A DNA stretch of 5,917 nt, from positions 1 to 5,917 of the forward strand of contig PIVH01000402.1 of the NCBI GenBank assembly GCA_003354225.1, written 5' to 3'. Both the position numbers and the translations under genes were made by a program. The first letter of the stretch is position 1. The number at the start of each line of letters is the position of its first letter. Positions 5,917-5,917 of this stretch are shown here, one piece after another. The notes beneath the pieces were generated by a model that worked only from the letters and a program-made list of their open reading frames with translations, was not told the origin of the DNA and did not search any database. The stretch is from Globobulimina sp. (lineage: Eukaryota; Foraminifera; Rotaliida).

Positions 5917-5917
5917 T

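Overview
The window looks like DNA of a microbial eukaryote (protist), or of a large DNA virus living in one. The evidence is AT-rich sequence, standard stop codons (TAA, TAG, TGA all end frames here), and two long uninterrupted reading frames that encode eukaryotic-type proteins: a SAM-domain protein and a multi-pass membrane protein with a Pro-Thr repeat stalk. I see no bacterial operon layout, no convincing introns inside the long frames, no rRNA or tRNA gene and no CRISPR array. I cannot name the lineage from sequence alone.

Layout from left to right. Bases 1-102 are the 3' end of a forward gene that enters from outside. Bases 103-520 are AT-rich spacer with a perfect 12-bp hairpin. A complete forward gene at 521-1717 encodes a 398-residue protein with an N-terminal SAM domain and an unrecognised C-terminal half. 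After a short spacer with another inverted repeat, the reverse strand from about 2973 down to 1955 carries a broken gene for a two-module HNH (homing-type) endonuclease, split over three frame changes. Head to head with it, and slightly overlapping it, the forward strand at 2921-3670 holds the N-terminal part of a membrane-anchored dual-specificity phosphatase resembling the PTPMT1 group. It stops before the catalytic Cys-Arg loop.

From about 3650 to 3974 the sense switches again: the reverse strand encodes a cysteine- and sequon-rich fragment of a secreted or ectodomain protein, itself frameshifted. At 3975 the forward strand resumes with a Pro-Thr four-residue repeat that runs in frame, without a start codon, into a large membrane protein (ATG at 4089, stop at 5885). 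This protein has a short ectodomain, about six membrane segments, an XK-related-like Glu-x-x-Pro-Gln-Leu helix and a long cytosolic tail. A 7-bp hairpin follows immediately after its stop.

Overall reading: two apparently intact genes (SAM protein, membrane protein) flank about 2 kb of gene remains. The most interesting point is the 3650-4088 stretch. It could be the membrane protein's own ectodomain, locally inverted so that it no longer reads into the stalk. The surviving genes suggest membrane signalling or lipid-related roles and do not form an obvious pathway. Family calls come from motif recognition by eye and need profile searches to confirm.
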